Assembly: GCF_008064665.1 (NCBI RefSeq)
Contig: NZ_VRZA01000002.1
Location: 62,001 to 126,000 of the forward strand
DNA length: 64,000 nucleotides
Direction: 5' to 3'
DNA from: Parahaliea maris
GTDB taxonomy: Bacteria > Pseudomonadota > Gammaproteobacteria > Pseudomonadales > Halieaceae
Positions 10,945 through 19,336 of the stretch are shown piece by piece (position 1 is the first letter of the stretch; the number at the start of each line of letters is the position of its first letter). The position numbers were made by a program, and so were the translations under genes. Below the pieces are notes generated by a model that was given only the letters and a program-made list of their open reading frames with translations, had not been told where the DNA came from and did not search any database.

Positions 10945-12539
10945 GCGCGTGTCTGCCCTGCCGTAGTCCCCCGTTGGCGTGAACCTGCCACGGTTTTTTT
11001 CACCGACGCCTTGCGTGCGCGGGGTTTGCGTTGCACTTTTTGACGGCCACGAAAAGCTTCGGTCTTTGGCGCGGTCGCCAGCCAGTGGGCTTCATTCAGG
11101 TCAAACTGGTGCAGAATCGAGTCGAGTGTCCTGCCAATCCGGGTGGTGGTGCGAATGGCCGGGATCACCGGCCAGGTGCCGCGCTCGCCACTGAGTACGA
11201 TGTCGCGCATTTCCTCCTCGGACAACACCTTCAACAGCTGGCTCAGGCGGCCCAGGCCGTAGTTCGGGAATATGTTGATGTCGCCACTGAACTGCTGGTC
11301 AATCAGGCCGTTGAAGAGATTCAACATACTGCCGGTACGCGGACCCACCCTGGTGTAGCGCTGTGCCGCGTCGAGACTGCCGCGCACAAACACTTTTGTC
11401 GCCGCACTGACTGCGTCGGACAGGATGTGGTACAGCTCCGGGCGGCGGGCGTCCCGGCGCCCGACCACAGGCATCACCTGGCTGACCAGGAAGTGATTGA
11501 CGCCGTAGAGCCGCGCCAGTCGCTTCGCCGGCAGGTCCTGGGAAAAGGAGCCGTCGATCCAGCGCAGGTTGGGTAAATAGGGACAAATCTCACCGCTATC
11601 GTCGCGGGCTTCCAGCATCACTGGTGGGAATACACCGGGAAGGGCAGCGCTGGCGAGGACCGCGGAACGGATGGTCACGTTGGGTGAGGCAATGTGATTG
11701 AGCAAACGTGATTCCTGCTTCGGCTCCGACGGCGAAATGGTGATATTGATACAGCGCCCGGTTTTTTCGTAAGCCTCCTGGAATGTCATGTCGGGAATCA
11801 TGCGGGCCATTTCCCTGCGTACAGCGGGAACGTCGACCTCTTTATCCATACGCAGGCCGAGCTTCAGGTTGTCCCGGTTCTCGGTCATGGTCCTTACCAG
11901 GAAGTCATCCTTGAACAGGGCCAGGTACTCGCTGTCGGTACGGGTACCCACCACAGCGGCGACAAAAGATCCCGCGCTGGCGCCGGAAATCACCACAGGG
12001 CAGAGGGATTGTTCAATCAGCGCTTTCAGCACGCCGAAGTGGAAGTAACCGAGGGTGCCGCCGCCGCTGAGCATGAGGGCAGAGCGGCCATAGCAGTGAC
12101 TGGCGCGGCGGAAGAATTCCAGGCGTTGCTGCAGGGTGAGGCCAGTGTGGTCGCCCGCCAGGTGCAGCAGCGAATCATTGATCGCTTCAACATAGTCCTC
12201 GATGAGGTGTTTGGTACCGCAGAGCGCACGAGTGTAGAGATTGGCGTTGCCCATCCCGGCCATGTTGCCATGGATACCTTCGTTCAGCGCGAACAGCAAG
12301 CCCGCGTCATGGCCCTCGGTGCGCAGTTTAAGCAAGCGGTCGAGACGTCGGCGGATACTGGCATGATTATAGCGCCGAGAAGCTTCGCGCCGGCGCCAGA
12401 GGTCAGCGCCGGTAAGCGCATCCAGCTTTTCAGCTGCGGCATGCCACTCTTCGAAACTGGTGGCTTTCTCCAACTCGGCTTCCAGGGACTGTTCCCGCCC
12501 CCATCTCAGGGGATTGTAGTGCTTAAACAGACTGCTCAT
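10941..12539 (-). CDS. Patatin-like phospholipase/TAG lipase with DUF3336 domain
   Basis: The 532-residue protein has an N-terminal DUF3336-like region (about residues 10-150), as in yeast TGL3/4/5 lipases, followed by a patatin core. The oxyanion GGG is at 159-161, nucleophile Ser188 in GASAG and the catalytic Asp in DG at 329-330. It probably hydrolyses acyl esters such as triacylglycerol or phospholipid. A basic tail (KVQRKPRARKASVKK) may bind membranes or lipid bodies. There is no signal peptide. Its start overlaps the WS/DGAT stop by four bases, so the pair is coupled and may make and mobilise neutral lipid. The substrate is inferred. Confidence 0.88.
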   Translation of the reverse strand: MSSLFKHYNPLRWGREQSLEAELEKATSFEEWHAAAEKLDALTGADLWRRREASRRYNHASIRRRLDRLLKLRTEGHDAGLLFALNEGIHGNMAGMGNANLYTRALCGTKHLIEDYVEAINDSLLHLAGDHTGLTLQQRLEFFRRASHCYGRSALMLSGGGTLGYFHFGVLKALIEQSLCPVVISGASAGSFVAAVVGTRTDSEYLALFKDDFLVRTMTENRDNLKLGLRMDKEVDVPAVRREMARMIPDMTFQEAYEKTGRCINITISPSEPKQESRLLNHIASPNVTIRSAVLASAALPGVFPPVMLEARDDSGEICPYLPNLRWIDGSFSQDLPAKRLARLYGVNHFLVSQVMPVVGRRDARRPELYHILSDAVSAATKVFVRGSLDAAQRYTRVGPRTGSMLNLFNGLIDQQFSGDINIFPNYGLGRLSQLLKVLSEEEMRDIVLSGERGTWPVIPAIRTTTRIGRTLDSILHQFDLNEAHWLATAPKTEAFRGRQKVQRKPRARKASVKKTVAGSRQRGTTAGQTRA

Positions 12540-14017
12540 GGTGTGCTTCCGTTAGCTTGGGGCCGGTGGGCCCGGGTGTTGCGGCGGGGGGCTTTGGCCT
12601 TGTTTGTCAGCAGGGCCTCCGCAATCTCGTCGTGGGCCTCCTGCAGGCAGCGGGCATAGCGCTCAGGGTCGGGTAGCATCTGCCGGCAGGCCGTGAAGGA
12701 CAGGGTGATGGTGCCGCGCTTGTTTTGCACGGTGGAGTAAATGACGTGGAACAGGCCGATGTTAGGCAGCAGAGGACCGAGACTGAAGTTACTCAGCATT
12801 TCCGCGCCGCAGAAGTACTGTGCCCAGGGGGGGCCTGGTACATTGGTGACAACGGTATTCATGAACACGCTGGATTCTGTGAGGCCGGTCAGGGCAGCGG
12901 TGTGAATCGCCAGCGCCAGGATGTTGCCGGGAATCAGGTCGGTGATTTCCACCGCGAGCCGGGGCCCGAGGGCCTGGGCGTAAGCTTTGGCTTCACTGGA
13001 CTTCTGATGAATCGCCTGCAAGCGCTCCCTGGGGTTGGCAATATCGGTGCACAGGGCCAGCGCCATGAACCCGACCATGTTGCCGGCATTGCCCTCGCCG
13101 CCGCTGCGCACGTCGATCGGGCAGCCGGTGACCAGGGAGTGATCGGGCAATTCGTCCAGCGGCTCCAGATAGCGACGTAGCCCGCCTGCCACGATGTTGA
13201 GCATGGCGTCATTGATGGTGGCCCCGGGCACCGCCTGTTTCATGGCGCGGATGGTGGCGAAATCAAATACCCGGGCATCGACCACCCGGTGGGGGGAGAT
13301 TCTGCCCTGGAAGCGGGTGCGCGGAATCTCGCCCAGGTGCTCGAATTTGTGTTCTGCGTAGCCGTGTCGGAGGCGCCGATAGGTGGGCAGGGCGTCCCAC
13401 AGCATGCCCATGGCCTTGAAAGGCACGCGCCAGGCATCCATGTACGCGCGCGCCAGCATGAGCGGGTAGGACACCGGCGTGGGTTGTGGTGCCGGCGCCT
13501 GCTCGGGGATCTCCACCTCCGGGCTGCGGTCGTGCATCAGGGTAATGAAATGGGCGCCGGTAGCCCCGTCCATGGCGCAGTGGTGGACCTTGAGCAGCAT
13601 GGCAAAACAGCCGGCGGGCAGCCCCTCGACATTGTCCAGCCCCTCGATGATGTAGATTTCCCACAGGGGTTTTTCCCGGTCCAGCGGGATGGCGTGGATT
13701 CGTGCCGCCTGGATGCAAAGCTGGCGCCAGTCCCCGGGGGCAGGCAGGGCGATGTGGCGTACGTGATACTCCAGCTCGAAATTGGGATCTTCCACCCAGT
13801 AGGGCTGTCCCAGGCCGAGTGGAACGGTCGCCAGTTTGCGGCGAAAGATGGGGGAGAGGTGCAGGCGGGAACGCAGCATTGCCAGGATATCCTTGAAGCG
13901 CACCCGCCCGCCTTTCGCAGTGGCGGGATTGTAGATGGCTATGCCGCCGATATGCTGGGGTAGTCCCTTCATCTCGGTGTGCAGGAACATGGCGTCCTGG
14001 CCGGTGAGTTGTTGCAT
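12536..14017 (-). CDS. Wax ester synthase/diacylglycerol acyltransferase (WS/DGAT)
   Basis: WS/DGAT enzymes esterify fatty alcohols or diacylglycerol with acyl-CoA and make storage lipid. The active-site HHxxxDG motif is present as HHCAMDG (H145-G151), and the N-terminal LTGQDAMFLHTE block and C-terminal NVPGPPWAQYF block are typical. Length is 493 residues from the ATG at 14017, which has a strong GGGGAGG upstream. A longer frame to 14053 exists, but it runs into a long inverted repeat and adds a non-family MVVVTT leader, so I reject it. It precedes and overlaps the patatin gene. Confidence 0.93.
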   Translation of the reverse strand: MQQLTGQDAMFLHTEMKGLPQHIGGIAIYNPATAKGGRVRFKDILAMLRSRLHLSPIFRRKLATVPLGLGQPYWVEDPNFELEYHVRHIALPAPGDWRQLCIQAARIHAIPLDREKPLWEIYIIEGLDNVEGLPAGCFAMLLKVHHCAMDGATGAHFITLMHDRSPEVEIPEQAPAPQPTPVSYPLMLARAYMDAWRVPFKAMGMLWDALPTYRRLRHGYAEHKFEHLGEIPRTRFQGRISPHRVVDARVFDFATIRAMKQAVPGATINDAMLNIVAGGLRRYLEPLDELPDHSLVTGCPIDVRSGGEGNAGNMVGFMALALCTDIANPRERLQAIHQKSSEAKAYAQALGPRLAVEITDLIPGNILALAIHTAALTGLTESSVFMNTVVTNVPGPPWAQYFCGAEMLSNFSLGPLLPNIGLFHVIYSTVQNKRGTITLSFTACRQMLPDPERYARCLQEAHDEIAEALLTNKAKAPRRNTRAHRPQANGSTP

Positions 14018-14039
14018 GCGCACGCCTCCCCTGAGGGTA

Positions 14040-14082
14040 GTGACCACCACCATACTCCCGGCACGGGGATGGTGGTAGTCAC
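14040..14082 (-). promoter_or_regulatory. Long inverted repeat upstream of WS/DGAT
   Basis: Arms 14040-14053 and 14069-14082 match at 13 of 14 positions (GTGACCACCACCAT against GTGACTACCACCAT), and an inner CCCG/CGGG pair extends the structure. It lies 23 bases before the WS/DGAT start codon. It could be a regulator site or an mRNA hairpin in the leader of the wax ester synthase-lipase operon. No T run follows on either strand. Confidence 0.55.
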
Positions 14083-14156
14083 ATATCAGGTCGGGGTGCG
14101 AGGGGAGAGCCTATTCTTGCGAACTGATCGACAAACTCTGACTTCCGCCCTCTGGT

Positions 14157-15920
14157 TCAGCCGAGTAACAGGGTCCCGTTATCCACGGTGAAGCTTTGCC
14201 CGGCGTCCACATCCACCGTGTACTCGGCGCTCTTGATGGTATCGACATAGACCCACTCTGCGGTCACCGACTCGGCCTCGAAGCGGGCGACCACGTAGCC
14301 GCGCTGACTGAAGTTGGCGTAGCGCAGGTCGTCGATCAGGGTAACCGCTGCTCCGGAGAACAGGGCGGCATTGTCGGCTCCACCCAGCAGGCCTTCAAAT
14401 CCGGGTGAGGACACCGAGGCGCAGGCGAATTCCACGCCGGCCAGCGAGCCGTCGGCAGTGGTGAGTTGGGAAGCCCAGCCGTTGTGGGTGTCGCCGGCAA
14501 GCACTACCAGCCTCGACTGCAACTGGCGCGCGTGTTCCAGCAGGTCATCCCGTTCGAAGCCGTAGCCGTCCCAGGCATCCAGGTTGAAGGGAATGGCGGA
14601 ATCCAGCAGGGCCTGCTGTTCCGGCGTACGCTGGTCCTCAGGCGTGGACTTGGCCTGTAAAGCGGCAATGACGGCGGGGGTCAGGGAGTCCAGGTCGGGA
14701 TTGCCGGTCGCCGTGGCCGCGGCAATGCTGCGCATCACGGGCTCTGGCAATGTCTGCCGGGCCATCAGCACCTGCTGACCCAATACCTGCCAGCGGGCCT
14801 CGCTGTTGGTGAGGGCGCCTTTCAGCCAATCCAGTTGCTCTGCGCCCAGCAGGGTGCGAGTGCTGTCACCGGTGGCCGCACGGATGGCAGCGACATCGAT
14901 CATCTCGCCACTGATGAAGTCCGCGTAGTCCAGTTGCTGGTCGCGCCCCACCTGGCGGGTATCCAGCATGAACAGGTCCACCAGGTCGCCGTAGGACAGC
15001 TGCCGGTAGATGACGTCGCTGACGTCCGACGGCGGCCGTACCGGCAGCCACTCGAACCAGGCCTGGATAGCGGCGGCGCGGCGCTCACTGAATTCGCCCT
15101 CGGTGTCCGGTTGATGGTTCTGGGCACCGTTGCGATAGGTGTCGTTGGCGACCTCGTGGTCATCCCACACGATGATAAAGGGATGGCGGGCGTGGCAGTC
15201 CTGCAGGTCTCTGTCGCCGTGATATTGGGCGTAGCGAACCCGATAATCATCCAGCGAGATTAGCTCGTCGGCGGGTACCGATACCCGTCCCAGGGCCTCG
15301 GCGTCCTCACTGGCGTAACCATTGGCGCCGTACTCGTAGATATAGTCGCCGAGGTGCAGCACGGCATCCACGTCGCGGTCGGCAATTTCCCGGTACACGT
15401 GGAAGAAACCGGCGGGGTAGTTGGAGCAGGAGACCACCGCAAAACTGGCGGTAGCCAGGCTGCCCGTGGGAGCGGTGCGGGTACGGCCGACTGGTGAGGT
15501 GTTGTCGCCGGTAGTGAAGCGGTAGTAGTAATCGCTGCCGGCATTCAGGCCGGTAACATCCACCTTCACCGTGTAATCCACGTCTGCCGTCGTCGAGCCG
15601 TCGCCACTGGCCACGATATCGGAGAAGGCCTCGTCGCTGGCGATCTCCCATGCCACCACCACGTTGCCTTCGCGTTCGGGACTCACCCGGGTCCACAGAA
15701 TGACCCGGTCTTCCAGCGGGTCACCCGAGGCTACGCCGTGCTCGAAGGTGGCGGGCACGCTCTCGATGGGCGGTTCGGGAATCGACGGCTCCGGGGGCGG
15801 AGGCGAGTCCGAACTGTCGGAACAGCCGATCAGGTTGGCAGACAGCAGGGGCAGCAGGGCGCTGGCGCCCATGCCCTTGAGCAGGGTGCGCCGGCGGAAG
15901 CGGTTCGGGGGTTGGTTCAT
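14157..15920 (-). CDS. phoD: PhoD-family alkaline phosphatase/phosphodiesterase, Tat lipoprotein
   Basis: PhoD enzymes cleave phosphate mono- and diesters outside the cytoplasm with an Fe/Ca centre. The N-terminus carries the twin-arginine motif RRRTLLKG (R9-R11) and then a lipobox-like NLIGC (C33) followed by a Ser/Pro linker, so it looks Tat-exported and lipid-anchored. PhoD motifs are present: CSNYPAGFFHVYREIA, HLGDYIYEYG, WDDHEVANDTY and AGDTHNGW. Length is 587 residues. A TATACT (minus strand, 15949-15954) upstream may be its -10 element. It is separate from the WS/DGAT operon. No Pho box was recognised. Confidence 0.9.
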   Translation of the reverse strand: MNQPPNRFRRRTLLKGMGASALLPLLSANLIGCSDSSDSPPPPEPSIPEPPIESVPATFEHGVASGDPLEDRVILWTRVSPEREGNVVVAWEIASDEAFSDIVASGDGSTTADVDYTVKVDVTGLNAGSDYYYRFTTGDNTSPVGRTRTAPTGSLATASFAVVSCSNYPAGFFHVYREIADRDVDAVLHLGDYIYEYGANGYASEDAEALGRVSVPADELISLDDYRVRYAQYHGDRDLQDCHARHPFIIVWDDHEVANDTYRNGAQNHQPDTEGEFSERRAAAIQAWFEWLPVRPPSDVSDVIYRQLSYGDLVDLFMLDTRQVGRDQQLDYADFISGEMIDVAAIRAATGDSTRTLLGAEQLDWLKGALTNSEARWQVLGQQVLMARQTLPEPVMRSIAAATATGNPDLDSLTPAVIAALQAKSTPEDQRTPEQQALLDSAIPFNLDAWDGYGFERDDLLEHARQLQSRLVVLAGDTHNGWASQLTTADGSLAGVEFACASVSSPGFEGLLGGADNAALFSGAAVTLIDDLRYANFSQRGYVVARFEAESVTAEWVYVDTIKSAEYTVDVDAGQSFTVDNGTLLLG

Positions 15921-15989
15921 CGTGCAGGTCCTCTACGCGTAACGCTCAAGTATAGGCTGCCTTTGTTGCCGGGGTGTGAAAATCTGGAC

Positions 15990-16991
15990 TTAATCGGCCG
16001 GGTGTACCGGCGGGTTTTCCCCGGCGAAGAAACGCCGCGGATTGTCCACCAGCATGGTGTCGATCTGCGCCTGGCTGACGCCCGCCTCCAGCAGGCGCGG
16101 AACGATCCGGCGGTGGAAGTGGGTCGGGTCCATCAGCACCTCCGGGTCCATCATGTCGAGCATGACCTGGGGGAAGGGCTCCCCCCGGGTGCACCAGACA
16201 CCGTCGTGGGAGACCACGATTTGCGACTCTCGCTGTTTTTTCAGCAGCTTGACCAGGGCTTCCACGCGCTGGGTATCAGGCACCAGGATGTCGAGGCCAA
16301 AGCGGTCGAAACCGAGATAGGAGCCCTGGTCGAGGATGCCGGTGTGGTAGTCGTGGTCGGCACTGCCGCAGCTGTGGCCGATGATGATGCGGTGAGCCGG
16401 TACGCCCTTGTCGACCAGAAACTGTTGCTGGACGTCACCCATCGTACCCTGGTCGGTATGGGTGGTGATGGGGGCGCCGGTTTCCAGGGCGGCCATGGCA
16501 GCTGCCTCGAGCACGCTGTATTCGTAGTCAGTGATCTGGCCGACGCCGGTAGCCACCTTGATAATGCCGGCCTTGACCCCGGTATCGCCGATGCCCCGGG
16601 TCAACTCGTGGACGAACAGTTCCGCCATCTGCTCGATGGCGGTGCCGACCTGCCTCCTGAAGTGCCAGTGGGCATAGCCGCCCTCGTCTTCCTTGTACAG
16701 GCCGGTGGCGCAGATGATGTTGAATCCGGTGCGCTCGGCTACCTCCTTCGCCAGGCTGACATCGCGCCCCAGGTCGTTGGGGCAGGGGTCCAGCATGCTG
16801 CGCACACCGATGGCCTGCAGGGCCTCGATTTTTCCGACACAGGTGGCGACCATCTCGTCCCGGGAGGGCCCCGGGCGCAGGGTGTCGGCCTCCCAGCCGG
16901 GGTAGCCGATGAGCAGGTGTTCGTGCATCAGGGTAGGGCCGAGTTGATCGACATCGATGGGGCCGGTGACGGTATTCACTGTCCGGGGCAT
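15990..16991 (-). CDS. Phosphotriesterase-family metal hydrolase
   Basis: This 333-residue TIM-barrel protein belongs to the phosphotriesterase/lactonase branch of the amidohydrolases. The metal-site residues can be read: H23 and H25 (MHEH), candidate carboxylated lysine K145 (IIKVATG), H178 (TTHTDQGT), H206 (IIGHSCG) and D263 (SHDGVW). The natural substrate cannot be named; many relatives are lactonases rather than organophosphate hydrolases. No signal peptide. The ATG at 16991 has GCGAGG upstream. The gene is divergent from the DUF2807 operon across about 210 bases. Confidence 0.85.
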   Translation of the reverse strand: MPRTVNTVTGPIDVDQLGPTLMHEHLLIGYPGWEADTLRPGPSRDEMVATCVGKIEALQAIGVRSMLDPCPNDLGRDVSLAKEVAERTGFNIICATGLYKEDEGGYAHWHFRRQVGTAIEQMAELFVHELTRGIGDTGVKAGIIKVATGVGQITDYEYSVLEAAAMAALETGAPITTHTDQGTMGDVQQQFLVDKGVPAHRIIIGHSCGSADHDYHTGILDQGSYLGFDRFGLDILVPDTQRVEALVKLLKKQRESQIVVSHDGVWCTRGEPFPQVMLDMMDPEVLMDPTHFHRRIVPRLLEAGVSQAQIDTMLVDNPRRFFAGENPPVHPAD

Positions 16992-17036
16992 GGGACCTCG
17001 CAGGGATGTTGTTATTTCGGGTCACGGTAGCATAGT

Positions 17037-17054
17037 ACGGCACACCGGTGCCGT
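17037..17054. other. Perfect stem-loop between divergent operons
   Basis: ACGGCAC (17037-17043) pairs with GTGCCGT (17048-17054) around an ACCG loop. It lies about 46 bases upstream of the phosphotriesterase start codon and could be an operator or leader hairpin. No T run follows. Confidence 0.35.
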
Positions 17055-17143
17055 CCCCTGACAGTTCTGACTGGTGCCCCCGGTGTTTGTGACGCGTTCT
17101 CGACAAGGCGAGCCCAGGCCGGGACGAACTGCGGCAGGGCGCA

Positions 17144-17184
17144 TTGTACGGGCGTTTGAGGGTGATATAGTTACCTATAACACC
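17144..17184 (+). promoter_or_regulatory. Promoter and palindromic operator of the DUF2807-GntR-ABC operon
   Basis: An interrupted palindrome GGTGATATAG-TTAC-CTATAACACC at 17161-17184 has 9 of 10 arm positions paired. A possible promoter, TTGTAC (17144-17149) and TATAGT (17166-17171) with 16 bases between, places the palindrome over the -10 region; TATAAC at 17176-17181 is an alternative -10. YtrA-type GntR repressors usually bind AT-rich palindromes in front of their own operon, so this is the natural candidate site for the GntR protein encoded at 18105. Binding is inferred. Confidence 0.6.
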
Positions 17185-17204
17185 ATGATGATGAGGTGGC
17201 GCCC

Positions 17205-18077
17205 ATGCCCCGTTATTCTGATAACCCGAGGCCGCGCTGGAAAGGCGGTCCCATGCTGACCGGCGGCCTGGCCTTCCTGGCCGCGGCCCTGGCCAGCGTT
17301 TTGTTCAGCCTTCCTGCCCACGCTGAAACCTGGCAGGTAGAGGGGCTGAAATTCGACGCAGTGATCGTGCTTGGCGATGTCGACGTGGAGATTTCCCAGG
17401 GGGACGACGCCGAACTGCTGCTGCGCGGCGACCAGCGCGACATCGACCTCCATCCCTTTATCCTGGACGGTGACACCCTGGTGCTGGGCAGCAGCCGGGA
17501 GGCACGCAGCAGGGACTTCAGCGGTGTGAAATTCCGCCTGATCACCCCAAAGCTCGAGCACCTGGAACTGAAGGGCAGCGGTGACGTATACGTCAAACCC
17601 TTCGAGAGCGAGAGCCTGTTTGTTTCCGCAGCGGGCTCCGGCACCGTGCGTCTGTTCGAGATCAAGTCGGATGACACCACCTTGCAACTCAGTGGTTCCG
17701 GCACCATCCAGCTCGCCAAGCTGCTCACCCGGGAGCTGGCCGTGTCCCTGTCCGGATCGGGCGATATCCAGCTGGGTGATGTCGACGCTGACATCGCCGA
17801 GGTTGCCGTGCGTGGCTCCGGCGATATCACCCTGGAGTCCGGTTACCGCGTCGACGAGGTCGAGATCAGTATCGTCGGCTCCGGCGACGTGGATTTTCGT
17901 CACATGGATGCCGGCCACGCCGAGATCAATATCGTCGGCTCCGGGGATGTCCGCATCGGCGAGATCGAGGTGCTGGAAGTGAATATCCTCGGCAGCGGTG
18001 ACGTGGTGTACCGGGGCGATCCTGAAATTGACCAGGACGTACTGATCGGCTCTGGCGACCTGCGTCGCGAGCGCTAG
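17205..18077 (+). CDS. Secreted DUF2807 (head-GIN type) repeat protein
   Basis: The protein has an N-terminal signal peptide with a membrane segment and a probable cleavage after AHA. It then carries nine GSG(D/T) turns spaced about 20 residues apart (GSGDVYV, GSGTVRL, GSGTIQL, GSGDIQL, GSGDITL and so on). This pattern is typical of DUF2807/head-GIN beta-solenoid domains; the biochemical role of the family is unknown. The ATG at 17205 has GAGG eight bases upstream; GTG at 17196 would add three residues. It is the first gene of an operon with a GntR regulator and an ABC exporter, so it may be cell-surface cargo or a sensor for that system. Confidence 0.82.
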   Translation: MPRYSDNPRPRWKGGPMLTGGLAFLAAALASVLFSLPAHAETWQVEGLKFDAVIVLGDVDVEISQGDDAELLLRGDQRDIDLHPFILDGDTLVLGSSREARSRDFSGVKFRLITPKLEHLELKGSGDVYVKPFESESLFVSAAGSGTVRLFEIKSDDTTLQLSGSGTIQLAKLLTRELAVSLSGSGDIQLGDVDADIAEVAVRGSGDITLESGYRVDEVEISIVGSGDVDFRHMDAGHAEINIVGSGDVRIGEIEVLEVNILGSGDVVYRGDPEIDQDVLIGSGDLRRER

Positions 18078-18104
18078 GGCCTGGCTCGGACGGAGTGCCG
18101 GACG

Positions 18105-18470
18105 ATGGAATGGAACGATAAACAGCCGATCTACCGGCAACTGAGGGACCAGGTGGTGGAACGCATTATGGACGGAAGCTTTGCCGAAGGAGAGGCCATT
18201 CCCTCGGTGAGACAGGTGGCGGCAGATTACCAGATCAATCATCTCACCGTGGGCAAGGCCTACCAGGAACTGGTGGACCTGGGTCTGCTGGAGAAACGCC
18301 GCGGCCTCGGCATGTACGTGACCAGCGGCGCTCGCCGCATGCTGACCAGCGATGAGCAGGCGCGGTTCCTGAGTGAGGAACTGCCTGCCTTCGCCGAGCG
18401 GGTGCAGTTGTTGGGATTGGAAATGGATGATGTGATTCACCGCCTGCGGGCGGCAGGGGGGCACGCATGA
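18105..18470 (+). CDS. YtrA-subfamily GntR transcriptional regulator
   Basis: The 121-residue protein consists of a GntR winged helix-turn-helix (residues about 5-72: QPIYRQLRDQVVERI, PSVRQVAADYQINHLTVGKAY, GLGMYV) and only a short helical tail. This is the YtrA layout, in which the regulator usually controls a neighbouring ABC transporter. The ATG at 18105 has GGAG nine bases upstream. Its stop overlaps the ABC ATPase start (ATGA at 18467-18470). It probably represses its own operon through the palindrome near 17161-17184. Confidence 0.9.
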   Translation: MEWNDKQPIYRQLRDQVVERIMDGSFAEGEAIPSVRQVAADYQINHLTVGKAYQELVDLGLLEKRRGLGMYVTSGARRMLTSDEQARFLSEELPAFAERVQLLGLEMDDVIHRLRAAGGHA

Positions 18471-19336
18471 GCCGGGTCATAGAGGCGCGGGGACTGAGTC
18501 GCCGCTTCAAACAGGTACAGGCTGTGGACGGGGTCGACCTCGCCCTGGACGCCGGTACCGTCATGGGGCTGATCGGCCCTAACGGGGCGGGCAAGACCAC
18601 CCTGCTGCGCTCACTGCTGGGCCTGACCCACTGTGACGGGGACGTGTCCGTGCTGGGGCTGGACCCGCGCCGGGAGCATGCCCGCCTGATGGAGCAGGTC
18701 TGTTTTATCGCCGATACCGCGGTGTTACCGCGCTGGATGACGGTGTTGCAACTGCTGGACTATGTGTCCGGCATTCACCCGCGCTTCGATCGCGGGCAGG
18801 CCGAGCGCTTTCTCGCCAGCACCGAGGTCAGCGAGCGGCGCAAGGTCAGCGAACTGTCCAAGGGCATGACCGTACAGTTGCACCTGGCCCTGGTCATGGC
18901 CATCGACGCCCGGGTACTGATTCTCGACGAGCCTACCCTGGGCCTGGATATCCTGTTCCGCAAGCGCTTCTACGAGCAGTTGCTGAACGACTACTTCGAC
19001 GACGAGCGCACCATCATCATCTCCACCCACCAGGTGGAGGAAGTGCAGAACATTCTGACGGAAGTGGTCTTCATGAACCGCGGGCGGACCATCTTGCAGA
19101 AGAACATGGGTAGCTTCGAGACCGAGTTCAGCGAATTGCACGTGGTAGGAGAGGCCACCGCCAGGGCGGAGGCGATTCCCCACATTGGATCGCGGCCGAT
19201 CCTCGGTGGCCGCGCCATTATCTACGAAGGGGTCGAACGCTCCCTGCTGGAGCCGCTGGGGGAGGTGCGAACACCCTCGGTATCCGATCTCTTCGTCGCC
19301 AAGATCGCGGGGGAGACACAACATGTCCAACGGTAA
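18467..19336 (+). CDS. ABC transporter ATP-binding protein (YtrB-like)
   Basis: The ATPase (289 residues) has Walker A GPNGAGKT at 37-44, a signature reading LSKGM in place of LSGGQ, Walker B VLILDEP followed by GLD, and the switch histidine in ISTHQVEE. The LSKGM variant is common in drug or lantibiotic-type exporters of the YtrB/CcmA group. A C-terminal extension of about 80 residues follows the nucleotide-binding domain. It is sandwiched between the GntR gene (4-base overlap) and the permease gene (14-base overlap), so the three are clearly one unit. The substrate is unknown. Confidence 0.92.
   Translation: MSRVIEARGLSRRFKQVQAVDGVDLALDAGTVMGLIGPNGAGKTTLLRSLLGLTHCDGDVSVLGLDPRREHARLMEQVCFIADTAVLPRWMTVLQLLDYVSGIHPRFDRGQAERFLASTEVSERRKVSELSKGMTVQLHLALVMAIDARVLILDEPTLGLDILFRKRFYEQLLNDYFDDERTIIISTHQVEEVQNILTEVVFMNRGRTILQKNMGSFETEFSELHVVGEATARAEAIPHIGSRPILGGRAIIYEGVERSLLEPLGEVRTPSVSDLFVAKIAGETQHVQR

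Noticed and set aside
14018-14053. Twelve-residue N-terminal extension of WS/DGAT
   Set aside because: It reads into an inverted repeat and would place the strong GGGGAGG ribosome site inside the coding region.
15738-17030. 430-residue plus-strand frame over the phosphotriesterase gene
   Set aside because: The minus strand encodes a protein with all metal ligands; this frame has no recognisable domain.
17175-18464. 429-residue minus-strand frame over the DUF2807 and GntR genes
   Set aside because: Shadow of two genes with clear family motifs.
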